This document shows positions 42,722-52,137 of a stretch of DNA of 64,000 bases, one piece after another. The notes under the pieces are model-generated. The model ran no database searches and had not been told where the DNA came from. It worked only from the letters and a program-made list of their open reading frames with translations. How positions within the stretch are numbered: position 1 is the stretch's first letter; every line of letters begins with the position of its first letter. A program made the position numbers and the translations under genes. This DNA is from Candidatus Nucleicultrix amoebiphila FS5 (GTDB lineage: Bacteria; Pseudomonadota; Alphaproteobacteria; Caedimonadales; Nucleicultricaceae), in contig NZ_CP008743.1 of assembly GCF_002117145.1 (NCBI RefSeq), forward strand, positions 1,116,001-1,180,000, in the 5' to 3' direction.

Positions 42722-43144
42722 TTATTTTTCTGTATGAATCAACGTAAAGCTGAGATCAAAATCAGAAAATGCGGGATGGTCTGGGTGAAGGTACAAGGTA
42801 TAAGTGCAACGCTTGTCTTTTCCTTGTGTTTCCATAGAAGCCATTTTACCATGTTGTAATACGTCGTAACGCATGAGGGATTTGTCTCCCTCGAGCGTTG
42901 CTAATGTTTTAATCGTTTTTGTTGAATCAGGAGCCACGATCCAAATTTGACCTTGGGATTCCATGCGACCTTGTGCATCGAGCGTTAAAATTTCTTTTGT
43001 GTCAACAAAAGGGCATCCTGTGCCTTCGATGGCTTGATGGGGGGTTAAAATAGCTGCCTCATTTTCCAGGTTATCAGTTGTTGTGGAGGCATTTAAGGTG
43101 GCTGTCATCATCAAAACAGCGGATAAAGAAATAAGTTTTTTCAT
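42722..43144 (-). CDS. Exported protein of unknown function
   Basis: ATG 43144, with GGGAGAAAG upstream, gives 140 aa beginning with a signal peptide (KKLISLSAVLMMTATLNAS). The mature part carries single Cys residues in GTGCPFVDTKEI and KRCTYTLYLH, and a predicted beta-rich fold ending DFDLSFTLIHTEK. No family recognised. It is convergent with the Smr gene and lies beyond the hemW gene on the same strand. Confidence 0.7.
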   Translation of the reverse strand: MKKLISLSAVLMMTATLNASTTTDNLENEAAILTPHQAIEGTGCPFVDTKEILTLDAQGRMESQGQIWIVAPDSTKTIKTLATLEGDKSLMRYDVLQHGKMASMETQGKDKRCTYTLYLHPDHPAFSDFDLSFTLIHTEK

Positions 43145-43212
43145 GATACTTTCTCCCATAAGTGTATTTTCTGAAGACCTATACCATAGTCTTTTAAGAA
43201 AAAACACTCTCT

Positions 43213-44376
43213 TTACTCTAAGCTATCCGTTAAATAATCAATCACACTATTGAGGCGCAGACGACCTTCAAAGGTTGTACGCAGCGTGTGTTCATCAAGT
43301 TCTAAATATCCTGCTTCTCTTAATCGTTGGGTGTTAGAATGATTTTTGAGAATCGAAGAAGATCCTGGGTATTCGCGCTCCAGCACTGAAAACTCTATAC
43401 CATCTTTTAGACGCATCCCCATAATAAGAGCCTCTACAACACACTCCTTTGGAGAGAGAATTTCTTCAGCGTCAGATCCATGTCCTTGTTTTTCAACAGC
43501 ATTGATCCATGTTTCGGGAGCCTTTAGATTTTTTAAAGAGATTTTTTTGTGATCAAGTGTAAGCCTTCCATGAGCGCCAGGCCCAATGGCGGCAAAGTCT
43601 CCATACTTCCAATAAATCAAGTTATGGCGACATTCTTCTCCAGGGCGCGCATAGTTAGATACCTCATAGTTGTTTACCCCATGCTTTTCAGTCATTTCTT
43701 GGGTGAGGGCATAAAAATCACTTGCGAGTTCTGGTTGAGGTAAACGAAAAGCTTTTCGTTCGTGTAAAGTGTGAAAGGCTGTACCGGCTTCAATAGTAAG
43801 TTGATACAAAGACAAATGACCTTGCGCATATTCAAGCGCTTCTGTCAGTTCTCTTTGCCATTCATCGAGGCTTTGTTCTGGACGGGCATAAATAAGATCA
43901 AAAGAGAATCTTGGAAAGATTTTCTGCGCAGTATGAATAGCCTTGAGAGCCTCCTCAAGACTATGAGAACGTCCCAAAAATTTTAAGTCTTTTTGTCTTA
44001 AGGACTGAATGCCCAAAGAAAGACGATTGATACCGGCTGCTTTAAAATTCTGAAATTTATCCGCTTCAACAGAATTGGGATTGGCTTCGAGGGTGACCTC
44101 AAGCTTAGGATCTATTTGCCAATAATGCCCAAGACGGTCTAAAAGCGCACCGACAGTTTTAGGACTCATTAAGGAAGGCGTGCCACCGCCGAAAAAAACC
44201 GTTGATAAAGTGCGTCCTGGAATGCGTTGTGCCGTATAATCAAGCTCTTTTAGTAAAGCGTCACGCCATTTTTCTTCATCAATGGAGTCACGGACATGAC
44301 TATTAAAGTCGCAATAGGGGCATTTCGAAAGGCAAAATGGCCAATGGATGTAAAGACCAAAAAGGTTTTGGTTCAT
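43213..44376 (-). CDS. hemW: Radical SAM haem chaperone HemW
   Basis: A 387-aa radical SAM protein that delivers haem to respiratory enzymes. The Fe-S motif is C-x3-C-x2-C in IHWPFCLSKCPYCDFNSH. TVFFGGGTPSLMSP, VTLEANPNSVE and INRLSLGIQSLRQKDLKFLGR are diagnostic, and the C-terminal HemN domain is present. It overlaps rdgB by 4 bp. Often misannotated as oxygen-independent coproporphyrinogen oxidase. Confidence 0.95.
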   Translation of the reverse strand: MNQNLFGLYIHWPFCLSKCPYCDFNSHVRDSIDEEKWRDALLKELDYTAQRIPGRTLSTVFFGGGTPSLMSPKTVGALLDRLGHYWQIDPKLEVTLEANPNSVEADKFQNFKAAGINRLSLGIQSLRQKDLKFLGRSHSLEEALKAIHTAQKIFPRFSFDLIYARPEQSLDEWQRELTEALEYAQGHLSLYQLTIEAGTAFHTLHERKAFRLPQPELASDFYALTQEMTEKHGVNNYEVSNYARPGEECRHNLIYWKYGDFAAIGPGAHGRLTLDHKKISLKNLKAPETWINAVEKQGHGSDAEEILSPKECVVEALIMGMRLKDGIEFSVLEREYPGSSSILKNHSNTQRLREAGYLELDEHTLRTTFEGRLRLNSVIDYLTDSLE

Positions 44377-44975
44377 GGCTCTAGACAGTATTGAATCAGT
44401 TTTCTGACGGCTTGAGCGCGATGGCTAATTTTTTGCTTTTCTTCTAACTTCATTTCAGCAAAGGTTTTTGTGGATCCTTCTGGAATGAAAATAGAGTCAT
44501 AATTTTTTTGTCCTTGATATCCGCGGGGTGGAAAAACAAGGGTCCCTTCAACGCGACCAGAGAATGATTCCCCATGGCCTTCTGGCCATAAAAGAACCAA
44601 ACAACATTCAAAATAGGCGCGATAATCTTTGGAAGAAGAAAGCTCTTGTTCAAGAACTTCGAATACACGGGGATATCCGCCAACTTCTTCAGCAAAACGT
44701 GCTGAGAAAATACCAGGTCGACCATTTAACGCTGGAATCACTAAACCAGAATCATCAGATAAAACTGGGGAATCACCGCTAAGATAGGCCTGCGCTTTAA
44801 TGAGAGCATTTTCGCAAAAAGTACGCCCATTTTCTTCATGGTCCTTTGGTTTTAGATTATCGGAAAAAATAATGTCTAAACCGTAGGGTTCTAGCAGATT
44901 TAATATTTCTCGCTTTTTAACAATGTTGCTTGTTGCAAGAATGATTTTGGAGCCATGGGCAAGCTTACGCGGCAC
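44373..44975 (-). CDS. rdgB: XTP/dITP diphosphatase RdgB
   Basis: A 200-aa Ham1-family pyrophosphatase that removes non-canonical purine nucleotides. GTG 44975 is preferred because GAGGAAAG lies five bases upstream; the longer frame to 45020 duplicates rph coding. [40 protein letters not shown] and a C-terminal [10 protein letters not shown] are diagnostic. It overlaps rph by 11 bp. Confidence 0.95.
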   Translation of the reverse strand: MPRKLAHGSKIILATSNIVKKREILNLLEPYGLDIIFSDNLKPKDHEENGRTFCENALIKAQAYLSGDSPVLSDDSGLVIPALNGRPGIFSARFAEEVGGYPRVFEVLEQELSSSKDYRAYFECCLVLLWPEGHGESFSGRVEGTLVFPPRGYQGQKNYDSIFIPEGSTKTFAEMKLEEKQKISHRAQAVRKLIQYCLEP

Positions 44976-45705
44976 TTGAACTTTCCTCAGCTTCTTTAAG
45001 AACTTGTCGTTGCAATTCAATCAAAGTTTTAATGCCATCTTCGGCCAGTTTTAATAATGCCTCGAATTCCCAGCGCTCAAAAGGAGTTTGCTCGGCGGTC
45101 GCTTGAATTTCAACAATTTTTCCTGAACCAGTAATAACAAAGTTTGCATCGGCGATGGCGTTGCTATCCTCCATATAATCGAGATCTAAAACAGCTTCAC
45201 CATTAATGATGCCACACGATATAGCTGCTAGAAAATCAGTAAGGGGATTTTTAGAAATAATACCGTCTCTTTTTAGTTTTTGAAAGGCCATATGAAGTGC
45301 TAAATAGCCGCCAGTAATAGCCGCCGTCCTAGTACCACCATCCGCTTGTATGACATCGCAATCGACCTTTATTTGACGTTCACCCATGGCGCTAAAATCT
45401 GTCACTGATCGTAGAGCACGTCCAATGAGTCTTTGAATTTCTTGCGTGCGACCAGTTTGTTTTCCTTGTGCTGCTTCACGGGACATACGTGTATGGGTTG
45501 AACGCGGTAACATACCATATTCTGCTGTTACCCAGCCAGCACCTGAATCTTTAATAAAAGGGGGTACTTTTTCTTCCACAGTGGCTGTACACAGTACTTT
45601 CGTTTCACCAAAATGGATCAAACATGAGCCTTCAGCATGCTTTGCATAGCCGAGTTCAATCTTAATATCTCTTAACTGATCTGCCTGACGTTGGGATGGA
45701 CGCAT
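44965..45705 (-). CDS. rph: Ribonuclease PH
   Basis: A 246-aa phosphorolytic exoribonuclease trimming tRNA 3' ends. [17 protein letters not shown] start, [36 protein letters not shown] in outline, [23 protein letters not shown] and [22 protein letters not shown] match the family. First gene of rph-rdgB-hemW; divergent from hrcA, as is typical in alphaproteobacteria. Confidence 0.97.
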   Translation of the reverse strand: MRPSQRQADQLRDIKIELGYAKHAEGSCLIHFGETKVLCTATVEEKVPPFIKDSGAGWVTAEYGMLPRSTHTRMSREAAQGKQTGRTQEIQRLIGRALRSVTDFSAMGERQIKVDCDVIQADGGTRTAAITGGYLALHMAFQKLKRDGIISKNPLTDFLAAISCGIINGEAVLDLDYMEDSNAIADANFVITGSGKIVEIQATAEQTPFERWEFEALLKLAEDGIKTLIELQRQVLKEAEESSSAA

Positions 45706-45781
45706 GAAGGCTCCTTTTCTTTAACATTGACGTCTTTTCTTTGACTTACTACATTTCTAGAAGAAAAGGGAAGAAATTTTG

Positions 45782-46819
45782 ATGATTTATGAACTAAACG
45801 AGAGATCAAAAGAGATTTTTCGAAGCTTAGTGGACGCCTATTGTGAAACTGGTGAGCCTGTGGGTTCTCACACTCTTTGTGAACGCATGAAAGCTGATAT
45901 ATCTTCAGCAACGATTCGTAATGTAATGGCCCAGTTAGAAAGATTGGGATTACTTTATTCTCCTCACACCTCAGCCGGTCGTGTACCAACGGAAGCGGGG
46001 CTTAGCTTTTTTATTAATAGCCTTATTGAAATTGGAGCCCTGTCCGAAGAAGAGAAATTAAATTTTGAAAAGCACTACACACCTGATCATCCAGATATTG
46101 AAGAACTTTTGGGAAATGCTGTCTCAACTCTTTCAGGACTTTCACGGTGTGTGAGTCTTGTTTTTGCTCCAAAACAAGAAAGTCCTCTCAAGCATATTGA
46201 ATTTGTGGCTTTAAATAATAATCAAGCGCTTGTTATATTGGTGAACCAAGATGGTTCTGTTGAAAATAGAATTGTTACTCTTCCTCAAGGGTTTTTAATC
46301 TCAACATTGCAAGAAGCGAGTAATTTTCTAAACGCGCGTTTAATAGGAAAAAACCTCAATGAATCGCGCAAAGCCTTGTTAAAAGAATTGAAGGAACAAC
46401 AGAATTCCCTCGATGATTTGGTAAAAATGGTTGTGGAGGCAGGATTAGGCACTTGGTCTGGAGAACCTAAAACAGGAAGATTGATTGTGACTGGTCAATC
46501 TCACTTGTTAGAAGATGTCACCCATTTAGAGGATTTAGAAAGACTTCGTCTGTTGTTCTCTGAGCTAGAGACAAAGGAGAATGTCATCCGATTGTTAGAT
46601 GCCGCTATTGCGGGTGAAGGTGTGCAAATTTTTATAGGTTCTAATAATCCTATAGCGGGTTTGTCGGGAACATCCTTGATCGTTTCCCCCTATCGCAATA
46701 ATAATAAAACGATTATAGGAGCTTTAGGTATTATTGGTCCGCGACATTTAAATTATGGGCGCATCATTCCCCTTGTGGACTATACTGCAAAAATGATCAG
46801 TCGTATGATTGATTTCTGA
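45782..46819 (+). CDS. hrcA: Heat-inducible transcription repressor HrcA
   Basis: A 345-aa repressor that normally binds CIRCE elements of groE and dnaK operons. The winged helix starts LNERSKEIFRSLVDAYCETGEPVGSHTL, with ISSATIRNVMAQLERLGLLYSPHTSAGRVPT. The C-terminal IFIGSNNPIAGLSGTSLIVSPY is diagnostic. ATG 45782 is chosen over TTG 45779. No CIRCE was seen upstream. It forms an operon with grpE. Confidence 0.95.
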   Translation: MIYELNERSKEIFRSLVDAYCETGEPVGSHTLCERMKADISSATIRNVMAQLERLGLLYSPHTSAGRVPTEAGLSFFINSLIEIGALSEEEKLNFEKHYTPDHPDIEELLGNAVSTLSGLSRCVSLVFAPKQESPLKHIEFVALNNNQALVILVNQDGSVENRIVTLPQGFLISTLQEASNFLNARLIGKNLNESRKALLKELKEQQNSLDDLVKMVVEAGLGTWSGEPKTGRLIVTGQSHLLEDVTHLEDLERLRLLFSELETKENVIRLLDAAIAGEGVQIFIGSNNPIAGLSGTSLIVSPYRNNNKTIIGALGIIGPRHLNYGRIIPLVDYTAKMISRMIDF

Positions 46820-46830
46820 AAGGAGTCATG

Positions 46831-47427
46831 ATGGAAAACAAAGAATTTCAAGATACTCAAGAAAACAATGAAAACGCAACCGACACTGTCGAGGGGTCAC
46901 TTGCGTCTGAGAAGGAAGAGTCTGTAGAAGAAAAGGTTCAGCAGCTGGAAAATAAGCTTGGTGAAATGAAGGATAATTTATTGCGTGCTCTTGCAGACGC
47001 AGAGAATACGCGAAAACGTGCACACAAGGAAAAAGAAGAAAGTGTACGTTTTGGAATCACATCCTTTGCCCGTGATTTACTTCATATCGCTGATAATCTT
47101 TCGCGTGCCTTGAAAACGGTGGATTCAAAAACTTTTGAAGATAAGGAAGTTCAGGGTTTTGTTGACGGTGTCAAAATGACAGAAAAGGAACTCCTAAAAA
47201 CCTTTGAGCGTCATCACATTGTAAGAATAGCTCCAAAAGCGGGCGATCCATTTGATCATCATCAACATCAAGCTATGTTCGAGGTCGAAAACAATACGCA
47301 TCCTGCAGGAAGCATCGTTGAAGTGATGCAAGATGGATTTATACTTCATGATCGCCTTTTGCGACCTGCTTTGGTGGGAATCGCTAAAGGAGGAGCGGCG
47401 TCTCCCTCAACAAACATTGAAGTCTAG
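46831..47427 (+). CDS. grpE: GrpE nucleotide-exchange factor
   Basis: A 198-aa co-chaperone releasing ADP from DnaK. ATG 46831 lies five bases after AGGAG; ATG 46828 is too close. An acidic N-terminal tail, a long coiled coil (EEKVQQLENKLGEMKDNLLRALADAENTRKRAHKE), and the beta-domain FDHHQHQAMFEVENNTHPAGSIVEVMQDGFILHDRLLRPALVGIAKG complete the family pattern. Its stop overlaps the convergent gene by 4 bp. Confidence 0.96.
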   Translation: MENKEFQDTQENNENATDTVEGSLASEKEESVEEKVQQLENKLGEMKDNLLRALADAENTRKRAHKEKEESVRFGITSFARDLLHIADNLSRALKTVDSKTFEDKEVQGFVDGVKMTEKELLKTFERHHIVRIAPKAGDPFDHHQHQAMFEVENNTHPAGSIVEVMQDGFILHDRLLRPALVGIAKGGAASPSTNIEV

Positions 47428-48635
47428 AATTTGGTGTTTGAAGGGGAAAGAACCTTTAAAACGCCATGGGAAAACTGAAGCACCGCATAGCGGCGTTCAG
47501 AGGTTCCATCGGATTTTAAACGGAATAGCCCTTCAATGCCTTCAAAACCGCTTGGCTGTAAGAGAGTGTCCACTTTAAAAGGGTGAATCTCATTTTGCCG
47601 TCCCAAAGCGGTTAACAGTGAGAGCGCATCATAGGCAAGAGATGAAATGCGTTCGGGAGCTTGATGATACGTATTCTCAAAATTACTCATAAAGGGAGCA
47701 CGTAAGCTTGGATCTGGTGCCACAAACATAGCCCCTTGTAGTTCATCGGAGCTTGGTTTTGGGAGGTGATCCCATTGGGAGAGACCGAGAATGCGGAGAT
47801 TATCAAGGGTGGAATCATCCATATCTAAATCGCTGAGAATTTTATTCGCTGTCTTTTCTCCGTCGATTAATAAAAGAGCTTGGGTTTCAGGAAGTTTCAA
47901 TTTTTCACGGTAGCTTGCAAAGTTTTGTTGTCCTGTTTCATAACGTTCTAAGGCGATGATCTGAAACCCTAATTCCTCTTGAAGAGAAAGAAGATTTTGC
48001 GACACGAGATCTCCGTAGGCGTTTCGAGGCAACAATGCGGAAATTTTCTTTACCCCTAGGGAATCAACATAGGCCAATAAACGATGCAATTGTTCTTTTG
48101 GGGAAAAACCTAGAATAAAAATATTATCACGCGCTACTTTAGGATCATTTGAAAAAGACAAAACAGAAACATTTTGTCCAGACACAACAGGAGTAAGCGC
48201 ACTCACTTCATCGGCAAAGATAGGACCTACAATCACTTCACATCCTGACTGTACCAGAGCTTGTGCTGATTCTTTGGCAACTTCAGGACTACTTTTTGTA
48301 TCTTTTACGATTAACTCTAAAATGTTTTCTCCACTTTCGAAAAAGCTAAGTTCGATCGCTTTCCATAAGGATTGTCCGATATGGCTCCGTACGCCAGTTA
48401 AAGGTAATAAAATTCCTACTTTGTGTTTTTTGACAGGAAGATGCGTCGCTTTTTTTTCAGCGCTTTGGTCATCAGGCAGCGTAGGCGTTATAAGTTCTTC
48501 CCCTTCAATGGTACTGGTGAGAATAGGGGGGGGTTGTGTTTCGTCAATGGACTCTTGTACACTACTGCTGCATCCAGAAAGGATCATTAACACCAGACAC
48601 AACAGAAAAGGTTTTCTTTTCATCGAGAGTAACAT
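47424..48635 (-). CDS. Penicillin-binding-protein activator-like lipoprotein
   Basis: A 403-aa lipoprotein (lipobox LILSGCSSS after a basic start) with a periplasmic-binding-protein-like domain: KVGILLPLTGVRSHIGQSLWKAIELSFFE, AQALVQSGCEVIVGPIFADEVSAL, KISALLPRNAYG, SSLAYDALSLLTAL. This is the LpoA/YraM-like PBP activator of alphaproteobacteria that stimulates cell-wall synthesis. ATG 48635 with AGGATGGGG upstream is preferred over ATG 48623. It is divergent from rsmI, with the two start codons sharing a base. Confidence 0.88.
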   Translation of the reverse strand: MLLSMKRKPFLLCLVLMILSGCSSSVQESIDETQPPPILTSTIEGEELITPTLPDDQSAEKKATHLPVKKHKVGILLPLTGVRSHIGQSLWKAIELSFFESGENILELIVKDTKSSPEVAKESAQALVQSGCEVIVGPIFADEVSALTPVVSGQNVSVLSFSNDPKVARDNIFILGFSPKEQLHRLLAYVDSLGVKKISALLPRNAYGDLVSQNLLSLQEELGFQIIALERYETGQQNFASYREKLKLPETQALLLIDGEKTANKILSDLDMDDSTLDNLRILGLSQWDHLPKPSSDELQGAMFVAPDPSLRAPFMSNFENTYHQAPERISSLAYDALSLLTALGRQNEIHPFKVDTLLQPSGFEGIEGLFRLKSDGTSERRYAVLQFSHGVLKVLSPSNTKF

Positions 48636-49543
48636 TGAAGCCCCATCCTAAAAATTCATTCGTCAAAACTTTAGATGAGCCTAGCGATCTCAAAGGATTT
48701 TGTAAATATCCTCCAGGGCTTTATCTGGTTGCAACCCCCATTGGCAATTTAGAGGATATTACACTGAGAGCGCTTACAACGTTAAAGTCGGCAGATTTTA
48801 TCGTCTGTGAAGATACGCGCGTGAGCCAAAAACTTTTAACACATTATGGTATTAAGGCGAAACTCCAAGCTTACCATGATCACAATGCAGAGAAAGTACG
48901 TCCAAAAATCATCGAAGGGTTAAAAGACAACAAGACCATCGCTCTGATCTCCGATGCAGGGATGCCCTTAATTTCTGATCCAGGATATAAACTGGTGCGC
49001 GCTGTTGTTGAAGAAGGGCTCTACGTCACTGTCGTTCCTGGTCCCTCCTCTGTTTTAGCGGCACTTTGCTTATCAGGACTTAATCCTCTGCCCTTTACTT
49101 TTTGCGGGTTTATCCCTGCAAAAGAACAGCAAAGAAAAAGCTTTTTAGAATCTTTTAAAGACCTGACCCATACATTAATTTTTTTTGATACACCTCAACG
49201 ACTTGTTGATACTTTGGATGCGATCCAAGAAGTTATGGGAGAGCGTCGTGTGGCTGTTGCACGAGAGCTGACAAAAAAATTTGAGGAAGTATTGAGAGGT
49301 TCTGTCTCGTTTCTTCAAGAGGCTCTTCAAAATCAAGCGCCTCTTAAGGGAGAGATCGTTCTTTTGGTGGAGGGTCAATCTATCAATCCACTTAGTGAGC
49401 AAGATTTGGAGGATTTGCTGAAAGAACTTTTAGCCCAAGGAAAATCTGGGAAAGAAGCTGTGAGTGAAGTTCAAGCGAAAACACAACAGCCGCGACAGAA
49501 AATATATAAAATTATGTTGAGATTAAAGGACACGCTCCGATGA
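48635..49543 (+). CDS. rsmI: 16S rRNA C1402 2'-O-methyltransferase RsmI
   Basis: A 302-aa tetrapyrrole-methylase-fold enzyme. LYLVATPIGNLEDITLRALTTLKSADFIVCEDTR is the diagnostic start, with YHDHNAEK, SDAGMPLISDPGYKLV and VPGPSSVLAALCLSGL. TTG 48635 is the only in-frame start close to the conserved region; a GTG at 48536 would run 100 bases into the opposite gene. Overlaps the YraN gene by 4 bp. Confidence 0.93.
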   Translation: MKPHPKNSFVKTLDEPSDLKGFCKYPPGLYLVATPIGNLEDITLRALTTLKSADFIVCEDTRVSQKLLTHYGIKAKLQAYHDHNAEKVRPKIIEGLKDNKTIALISDAGMPLISDPGYKLVRAVVEEGLYVTVVPGPSSVLAALCLSGLNPLPFTFCGFIPAKEQQRKSFLESFKDLTHTLIFFDTPQRLVDTLDAIQEVMGERRVAVARELTKKFEEVLRGSVSFLQEALQNQAPLKGEIVLLVEGQSINPLSEQDLEDLLKELLAQGKSGKEAVSEVQAKTQQPRQKIYKIMLRLKDTLR

Positions 49544-49896
49544 TTATGCCGTCAAATTATCAAAGAGGTTTATTGGCGGAATATGTCTCTCAATTCTGGA
49601 TGAGATGTAAAGGGTATAGATCTTTATTCCGCCGCTTTAAAACGAAAGTGGGAGAGATTGACCTAATCATGGTGAAAGGAAAGTGCTTAGTTTTTATTGA
49701 AGTAAAATCAAGAAATTCCTATGAGCGAGCCGCTGAAGCGCTGACCTCTAAACAAAAAAACAGATTAATTCGAGCGGGGCAATTTTTCATAGCCCGATTT
49801 CCAAAGTTTCAAGAATATGCTATACGCTTCGATATTATATTGGTAACACCTTGGCGATTACAGCATATTGAAAATGCTTGGTTCAATGATGAATAG
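49540..49896 (+). CDS. YraN (UPF0102) endonuclease-like protein
   Basis: A 118-aa protein with the restriction-endonuclease-like core: GLLAEYVSQFWMRCKGY, FKTKVGEIDLIMVKGKCLVFIEVKSRN (D-ExK active-site pattern) and LTSKQKNRLIRAGQFF. Follows rsmI in many bacteria. Its biological role is unknown; links to recombination have been suggested for the family. Confidence 0.93.
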   Translation: MIMPSNYQRGLLAEYVSQFWMRCKGYRSLFRRFKTKVGEIDLIMVKGKCLVFIEVKSRNSYERAAEALTSKQKNRLIRAGQFFIARFPKFQEYAIRFDIILVTPWRLQHIENAWFNDE

Positions 49897-49905
49897 GAGA
49901 ATTTC

Positions 49906-50700
49906 ATGAAAACTATTTTAAAGTCCTTAGCCCTTTTATCCTCAACTGCCCTCGGATCTCTCGTTCTTTCTGGCTGTGAGCCTGTTTTGTTTGTGGGGAC
50001 TGGTGCAGCAGTGACAACTTCTGTCGCTGAGGAGCGTGGAATTGGCGGAGTTTTCAGTGATTCTAGCATCAAGACGCGTATTAATATGTTGTATATGGAA
50101 CATAGTGCTGCATTGCTCAAACACGTTGATATCGTTGTACGTCAAGGACGCGTTCTGTTGACAGGTGTCGTTCCGACCCCTCAAGTACAAATTGATGCAG
50201 TGCGTCTTGCTTGGAAGGTTGATGGGGTTCAAGAAGTTATTGATGAAACAACGGTCGGTGAAGGAGGGGGATTCGGAGGATATTCAAGTGATTCCTGGAT
50301 TACAACTCAATTAAAATCAAAGCTCCTCTTTGACGGCGATATAAGCTCAATTAACTACAACATCCAAACGATCAAAGGGACGGTATACTTGATGGGTGTT
50401 GCCCAAGATCAAAAAGAATTAGATAAGGTTATTGATATTGCAAGACGAACAAGTCGGGTGAAAAACGTGGTGAGCTATGTGCGTATTAAGCCACAATATC
50501 TGACAGCTCCTTATTCTTCTTCCCAACCCACGCAAGGGGATATGATGTCCCAGGGTGGTCAATCGCAACAACCCTCAACAATGAGGCAACCATCGACCCC
50601 ATCTCCCATGACAAATGCTCCTTCAGCGCCTATGGGATCCTCTGGAGGAATTGAAATGCAAAGTCTCGATGCACCGAATACAGGTTCTTCATTTCAATAG
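49906..50700 (+). CDS. BON-domain outer-membrane lipoprotein
   Basis: A 264-aa protein with a lipobox (LVLSGCEP). Two BON domains follow: DSSIKTRINMLYMEHSAALLKHVDIVVRQGRVLLTGVV (first), and DSWITTQLKSKLLFDGDI...TIKGTVYLMGVAQDQKELDKVIDIARRT (second). The tail is Ser/Gln/Pro-rich and disordered. By analogy with DolP/OsmY it probably binds phospholipids and maintains the outer membrane. Nine bases after YraN. Confidence 0.92.
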   Translation: MKTILKSLALLSSTALGSLVLSGCEPVLFVGTGAAVTTSVAEERGIGGVFSDSSIKTRINMLYMEHSAALLKHVDIVVRQGRVLLTGVVPTPQVQIDAVRLAWKVDGVQEVIDETTVGEGGGFGGYSSDSWITTQLKSKLLFDGDISSINYNIQTIKGTVYLMGVAQDQKELDKVIDIARRTSRVKNVVSYVRIKPQYLTAPYSSSQPTQGDMMSQGGQSQQPSTMRQPSTPSPMTNAPSAPMGSSGGIEMQSLDAPNTGSSFQ

Positions 50701-50709
50701 GAAAGAATC

Positions 50710-51417
50710 TTAAACGCGGAGAGCCATATCGAATAACAGAATCTCAGAGTCTTTATGAGACTGAAGATCGATCGTCATTGGACCATAAAATGAGACACCG
50801 TCGCCCGATGAAAGTGTCTCAGTCTCGAGACTGAGATCCCCTCTAATGACCTGGATCCATCCCGCTCTGTTTTCTTGCAGCGTATAAGAAATCTTTTCTT
50901 CAGGGGATAGAGTGGCTTTATATAAAGCCAAATCCTGATGAATCGAGAGAGAGTTTTCAGTTTTTTCCGGACTGATGAGCGGTACCCATCCAGAGCCTGA
51001 CGTCAAAACTGGAACGGACATTTGTTCATAATTTGGTTCAAGCCCGCGCTCGTTTGGCAAAACCCATATTTGTAAGAGATGGACAGGATCTTTATCCGAG
51101 GCGTTAAATTCACTGTGACGAATGCCATGACCGGCTGTCATTCTTTGAATTTCATTCGCAGAGATTTTTACACTATTGCCAAGCGTATCTTTGTGTTGAA
51201 GTACGCCTGAAATCATATAGGTAATAATCTCCATATTTTCATGATAATGCAAAGGAAAGCCTTCGCTGGGAGCTACAAAATCTTCATTAATCACTCTTAG
51301 CACTTCAAAGCCGCGATGAAGAGGATCGATATAATCTCCAAATGAAAAAGTATGATGGCTTGTTAGCCAAGATGTTTTTGTGAGGCCGCGTTCATCGGCT
51401 CGACGAATAATCATCAT
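50710..51417 (-). CDS. Pirin-family (YhhW-like) protein
   Basis: A 235-aa bicupin. IIRRADERGLTKTSWLTSHHTFSFGDYIDPLHRGFEVLRVINEDFV (in outline) and the metal-binding FPLHYHENMEIITYMISG plus GIRHSEFNASDKDPVHLLQIWVLPN are diagnostic. YhhW is a quercetinase-like enzyme; the physiological role is unknown. Its start overlaps the preceding exported-protein gene by 4 bp... it lies downstream of that gene on the minus strand. Confidence 0.93.
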   Translation of the reverse strand: MMIIRRADERGLTKTSWLTSHHTFSFGDYIDPLHRGFEVLRVINEDFVAPSEGFPLHYHENMEIITYMISGVLQHKDTLGNSVKISANEIQRMTAGHGIRHSEFNASDKDPVHLLQIWVLPNERGLEPNYEQMSVPVLTSGSGWVPLISPEKTENSLSIHQDLALYKATLSPEEKISYTLQENRAGWIQVIRGDLSLETETLSSGDGVSFYGPMTIDLQSHKDSEILLFDMALRV

Positions 51418-52001
51418 TTTTGATGCCTTGGTTCGATATGAATATGGATGCCTGGTTCAATAATGATAGGGACATAACGTACGGGGTTACTTTTATTATA
51501 GTCGTCCTGTTTGGCCATGGCATCTTTTATTGGGTATACTTCTCCCCCGGGCTTAAGAGAGGCATTGCCGTGAATTTCCATCGCCAAAGGTTTACAAACC
51601 AACTCATTCCCTTCCTGACTTACTAAGACAAAAGTCGCGAGCGTCACCTTTCCCCATTTGAACATAGAATAGGTTTTAAAGGAAACAGTACAAGGTTTTA
51701 TATTGCTTGGAGTGGCTGTCTTGATCAATGCGTCGACCTCGATTTCCTTAAAACGACGACGTGTATCCAGAACATAAGTATTCATGGTTTCGTCAAATTC
51801 TTCATAGAGATTTTCAATAGTGTGACTTGTTAGAATACCAACATGATCAGGACGCACTTTTGTGCCTTCATGGGTTTCCACAACTTGCTTTGTGTCATTC
51901 CTTAAATAAGTGTAGGCGCGTTCAAAGCTGCCATCGCTTGCCCACACAGAACAATTGAAAAGCAGGCAAGAGAAAAGAGAGACTATTCTAAAAGAACGCA
52001 C
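51414..52001 (-). CDS. Exported protein of unknown function, coupled to pirin
   Basis: A 195-aa protein with a signal peptide (RSFRIVSLFSCLLFNCSVWA). The mature part contains VLDTRRRFKEIEVDALIK, two isolated Cys (SNIKPCTVSF, ELVCKPLAME) and a histidine-rich end (GIHIHIEPRHQ) that could bind metal. No family recognised. Its stop overlaps the pirin start by 4 bp, so both are made from one mRNA. Confidence 0.7.
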   Translation of the reverse strand: MRSFRIVSLFSCLLFNCSVWASDGSFERAYTYLRNDTKQVVETHEGTKVRPDHVGILTSHTIENLYEEFDETMNTYVLDTRRRFKEIEVDALIKTATPSNIKPCTVSFKTYSMFKWGKVTLATFVLVSQEGNELVCKPLAMEIHGNASLKPGGEVYPIKDAMAKQDDYNKSNPVRYVPIIIEPGIHIHIEPRHQK

Positions 52002-52137
52002 GATTGTTATTCCTTTTTCTAAGCAAACGTCCTAAGTCATGAGGTAGAGAAACCTTACCTCTAAACGTTTCTATTATTATTCTTGACACACTGTCTAAAT
52101 CACACCTATCAATAGAATAATATAACAGGGTAAATAA

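Noticed and set aside
45706-45781. CIRCE element before hrcA
   Set aside because: No TTAGCACTC-N9-GAGTGCTAA or close variant is present in the rph-hrcA gap.
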